The position numbers and the translations under genes were made by a program. This document shows positions 62,161 through 64,000 of a DNA stretch of 64,000 nucleotides, piece after piece. Origin of the DNA: JAFDZV01 sp035549015 (GTDB taxonomy: Bacteria > Bacteroidota > Ignavibacteria > OLB7); NCBI GenBank assembly GCA_035549015.1, contig DASZRW010000007.1, positions 1-64,000 on the forward strand, in the 5' to 3' direction. A model generated the notes under the pieces. It worked only from the letters and a program-made list of their open reading frames with translations. It was not told the origin of the DNA and did no database searches. Every line of letters begins with the position of its first letter. The first letter of the stretch is position 1.

Positions 62161-63414
62161 TTAGAAGGAGACGGTCATCATGCCGAATCCCCAGGTGACG
62201 GTCTTCCGGCCAGGCAGCAGATACCGGTCGGGATCACCATCGAGCACGGCGAAACCGCAGGTGAAGTTGAATGCCTTCACCGGCGTGTAGTTGATCGTCA
62301 GGTCCAGTTCCTTGCCGATCGCCTTCGAGGTAGTGGAGGGAAGATTGGCGAAGATCTCCTTCGGGTCGCTCATCGTGGAGAGGAGATGCAGGTCCGCACC
62401 GATGCGCGTGTTCGCCCAGGGGATAACGGAGATCTGCACGAACGGATCGCTGAGCCCGAGATCCTGCCGCTGCGTGGTGTTGTCCACCAGATCCAGGTGG
62501 CCATAGAAGCGATGGTTTGTGCCGTAGAGCGTGTTGAAGGCGCCGAAGCCGTTGGGATCGTTGGCCTTCAGGCCGGAGAGCATGTCGAAGCCGAGACCGA
62601 TGCGGAGGTTCGCGGCGCTCTTCAGTGTGTAGCCGGCACGCAGGCCAACCAGCGATGCCGCGATGGTCCGGTCCGGTGCGCCCTTGCGGATGTGCATGCC
62701 GAACTGGTATGCGCCGTCGACTTCGAAGTCGAGATCGTCCACGGAGCCGTTCACGTACGCTCCGGCGGTGTGCCGGTTGTCGCGCGTGGTATCGTTGCCG
62801 GGGGAGTCGAAGATGTAGAACAACTGGGCGTTGGTTGTTCCCTTCACCGGCTTCCATGTGCCCCACAGGCCGGAGACGATGGCATCGCGATGATAGTCCG
62901 GTGTGTTCGGATAGCGTGCAAGCGCGGCGCCGAACGCATCCACGCGGATGTCGCCGCTGGTAACCGATGCCATCGCGCCATCGAACGACTGCCCGGTATT
63001 GTTCCAGTCGCTGCGCCCCAGCAGGCGCTCGTTGGCATAGCTGATCACCTGGCGGCCGAGCTTCAGGCTGACCGGCGTGCCGGCGATATCCTTCACCTCG
63101 ATGTTCCCCTGGCGCAGATCGAAGTCCGGAGAACCGGTGTTGAGCGTGGTCTTCGTCTGGCCGAACGTGCGCGAGTCCTGGAATTCAACCGTGGCGGTAA
63201 GCCAGTCGTTGATGGTTGCCGTGGCCGCGAGTCTGGTGCGAAGGTAGTGGTAGACATCTACGTGAGGGTTTGCGGCGAAGGAGCGGTTGTCCGCCTCGCT
63301 TCGCTCTCGTACCTGCCCGCTGAATGTGACCGTCTGGGCTGCAAGCGGGAGTGCCGCCATGAAACACGCAATCGGTAGTGCGATTCGTGCGGCACGAAGC
63401 TGCCGTGAGAGCAT
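62161..63414 (-). CDS. Alginate_exp family outer-membrane porin-like protein
   Basis: A 417-residue outer-membrane beta-barrel of the alginate-export family. After the signal peptide MLSRQLRAARIALPIACFMAALPLAAQ the mature protein begins with TVTFSGQVRERSEADNRSF, the usual family opening (FSGQxRxRxE). It continues with YLRTRLAATATINDWLTATVEFQDSRTFGQ, NIEVKDIAGTPVSLKLGRQVISYANERLLG, and a final strand WGFGMMTVSF typical of barrels. Members of this family form passive channels; in this lineage they are not restricted to alginate. The gene is divergent from a modA-like gene, 353 nt away, so a role in oxyanion uptake is possible but unproven. Confidence 0.85.
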   Translation of the reverse strand: MLSRQLRAARIALPIACFMAALPLAAQTVTFSGQVRERSEADNRSFAANPHVDVYHYLRTRLAATATINDWLTATVEFQDSRTFGQTKTTLNTGSPDFDLRQGNIEVKDIAGTPVSLKLGRQVISYANERLLGRSDWNNTGQSFDGAMASVTSGDIRVDAFGAALARYPNTPDYHRDAIVSGLWGTWKPVKGTTNAQLFYIFDSPGNDTTRDNRHTAGAYVNGSVDDLDFEVDGAYQFGMHIRKGAPDRTIAASLVGLRAGYTLKSAANLRIGLGFDMLSGLKANDPNGFGAFNTLYGTNHRFYGHLDLVDNTTQRQDLGLSDPFVQISVIPWANTRIGADLHLLSTMSDPKEIFANLPSTTSKAIGKELDLTINYTPVKAFNFTCGFAVLDGDPDRYLLPGRKTVTWGFGMMTVSF

Positions 63415-63767
63415 TGGGGCTCCATTGGGATATTGGTGAACTGTGTGCCGGCATCACTGCCTGCGCCGCACTGCGCAGGCTCCCCTGGAACGCATAAGCG
63501 GGTTCGTCGGCACGAAGGTAATACAGGGGTAATGATTTCATAACATCCCGGTGACGTAAAGGCGGTACTGCGTATCGTGTTGCGATATGTGCCGTGGCGT
63601 GCGGCGCAGGCCGGCCACCGCGCTCGTCGCAGGCAGCGAATGCGGGTGTGGGCGTGAGCGGTGTGAACCATCGTGCACAGGAAAGATTCTCGTGGCATGC
63701 CATCGATGGGGGCTGTAGCTTCGGGAGCTCACGTGCAAGTCGTTTACTCAACCAAATCCCATTCCTC
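63415..63767. other. Divergent region between the Alginate_exp and modA-like genes
   Basis: About 350 bases, no gene seen. No ModE-like operator or TAnnTTTG box was recognised by eye. Confidence 0.4.
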
Positions 63768-64000
63768 ATGAGCAGAGTACGCTGTCTGATTGCGCTGGTA
63801 TCGGTTGCCGCCGTTCTTCTCGGAGCCTGTTCGCAATCCGCCTACGAGGGGAGTGCCGGGCAGGTGCGCAAGGAAATGATTGTGTATGCCGCCGCCTCGC
63901 TCAAGGATGCGTTTACCGAACTTGGCAGGGAGGTGGAGAAGCAGGATTCCACCGTGAAGGTGACGTTCAGTTTCGGAGCATCGAATCTGCTGGAGCGTCA
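63768..64000 (+). CDS. modA: Molybdate ABC transporter substrate-binding lipoprotein, 5' part
   Basis: The first 77 codons of a gene running out of the window. The ATG at 63768 starts a lipoprotein signal peptide (MSRVRCLIALVSVAAVLLGAC, lipobox LLGAC). The mature N-terminus reads MIVYAAASLKDAFTELGREVEKQ and VKVTFSFGASNLLERQ, which matches ModA-type periplasmic binding proteins: the AAASL and FGAS(S)xL motifs form the oxyanion site. The product would deliver molybdate (or tungstate) to a ModBC transporter, probably encoded downstream outside the window. A lipid anchor instead of a free periplasmic protein is unusual for Gram-negative model species but occurs elsewhere. Confidence 0.85.
   Translation, partial: MSRVRCLIALVSVAAVLLGACSQSAYEGSAGQVRKEMIVYAAASLKDAFTELGREVEKQDSTVKVTFSFGASNLLER

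Overview
The window looks like a chromosomal segment of a GC-rich, diderm bacterium of the Bacteroidota/Chlorobiota lineage, most likely a Kapabacteria- or Ignavibacteria-like organism (inference from gene content). Three secreted proteins end in C-terminal sorting domains of the type-IX-secretion style: NPxP or NPG, a beta-sandwich, then a short basic end. Several genes carry a TAnnTTTG -7 promoter box typical of Bacteroidota. There are VWA/OmpA lipoproteins, SurA-type parvulins, an Alginate_exp outer-membrane protein and LytTR signalling. Most genes are housekeeping or envelope genes; there is no CRISPR array and no prophage.

Layout. 1-922: the 3' part of a group II intron, with a frameshifted reverse transcriptase and domains V and VI, ending 5 nt from the stop codon of a metallo-hydrolase gene. 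928-4417, leftward: MBL-fold hydrolase, cysteine desulfurase, DUF2203 protein, pdxJ. 4594-8032, leftward: a 1125-residue secreted choice-of-anchor-D protein with its terminator. 8628-12173, leftward: mutS and a DUF486 membrane protein. 12563-22775, rightward: a large parvulin, SurA, three tandem M16 peptidases (the third without the zinc motif), a CPBP membrane protease and an RlmI-type rRNA methyltransferase; this is an envelope protein folding and proteolysis block. 22836-33321: an MgtA-type P-type ATPase, serS, a GT-C glycosyltransferase, a ComB-like phosphatase and a second P-type ATPase. 33515-41871: an M3 oligopeptidase, a LytTR response regulator with its histidine kinase, a secreted protein, a small membrane protein, a SpoIIE-type phosphatase and an NFACT (RqcH-like) protein. 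42131-49840, mostly leftward: a degenerate shikimate-dehydrogenase homologue, a small membrane protein, gltX, tRNA-His, a short MgtE-like transporter, two secreted/envelope proteins in one operon and a VWA-OmpA lipoprotein. 50161-57734: a Fic protein, lysS, a DUF4397 secreted protein, an AlkD-like repair protein, and sucC with a very acidic tail. 58217-64000: a second VWA-OmpA lipoprotein, an outer-membrane-like protein, a 1.4-kb stretch without a gene, an Alginate_exp porin and, cut by the window end, a molybdate-binding lipoprotein (modA).

The strongest oddities are the 60-residue acidic tail on SucC, the shikimate-dehydrogenase homologue lacking its catalytic Lys/Asp pair, a DNA-level tandem repeat inserted at a domain junction of a P-type ATPase, the active/inactive M16 set, the paired VWA-OmpA lipoproteins with a shared N-terminal motif, and a perfect operator-like palindrome in front of the fic gene. 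I found no clearly new multi-gene defence or biosynthetic system. Functions are assigned by recognising sequence motifs, without database searches.
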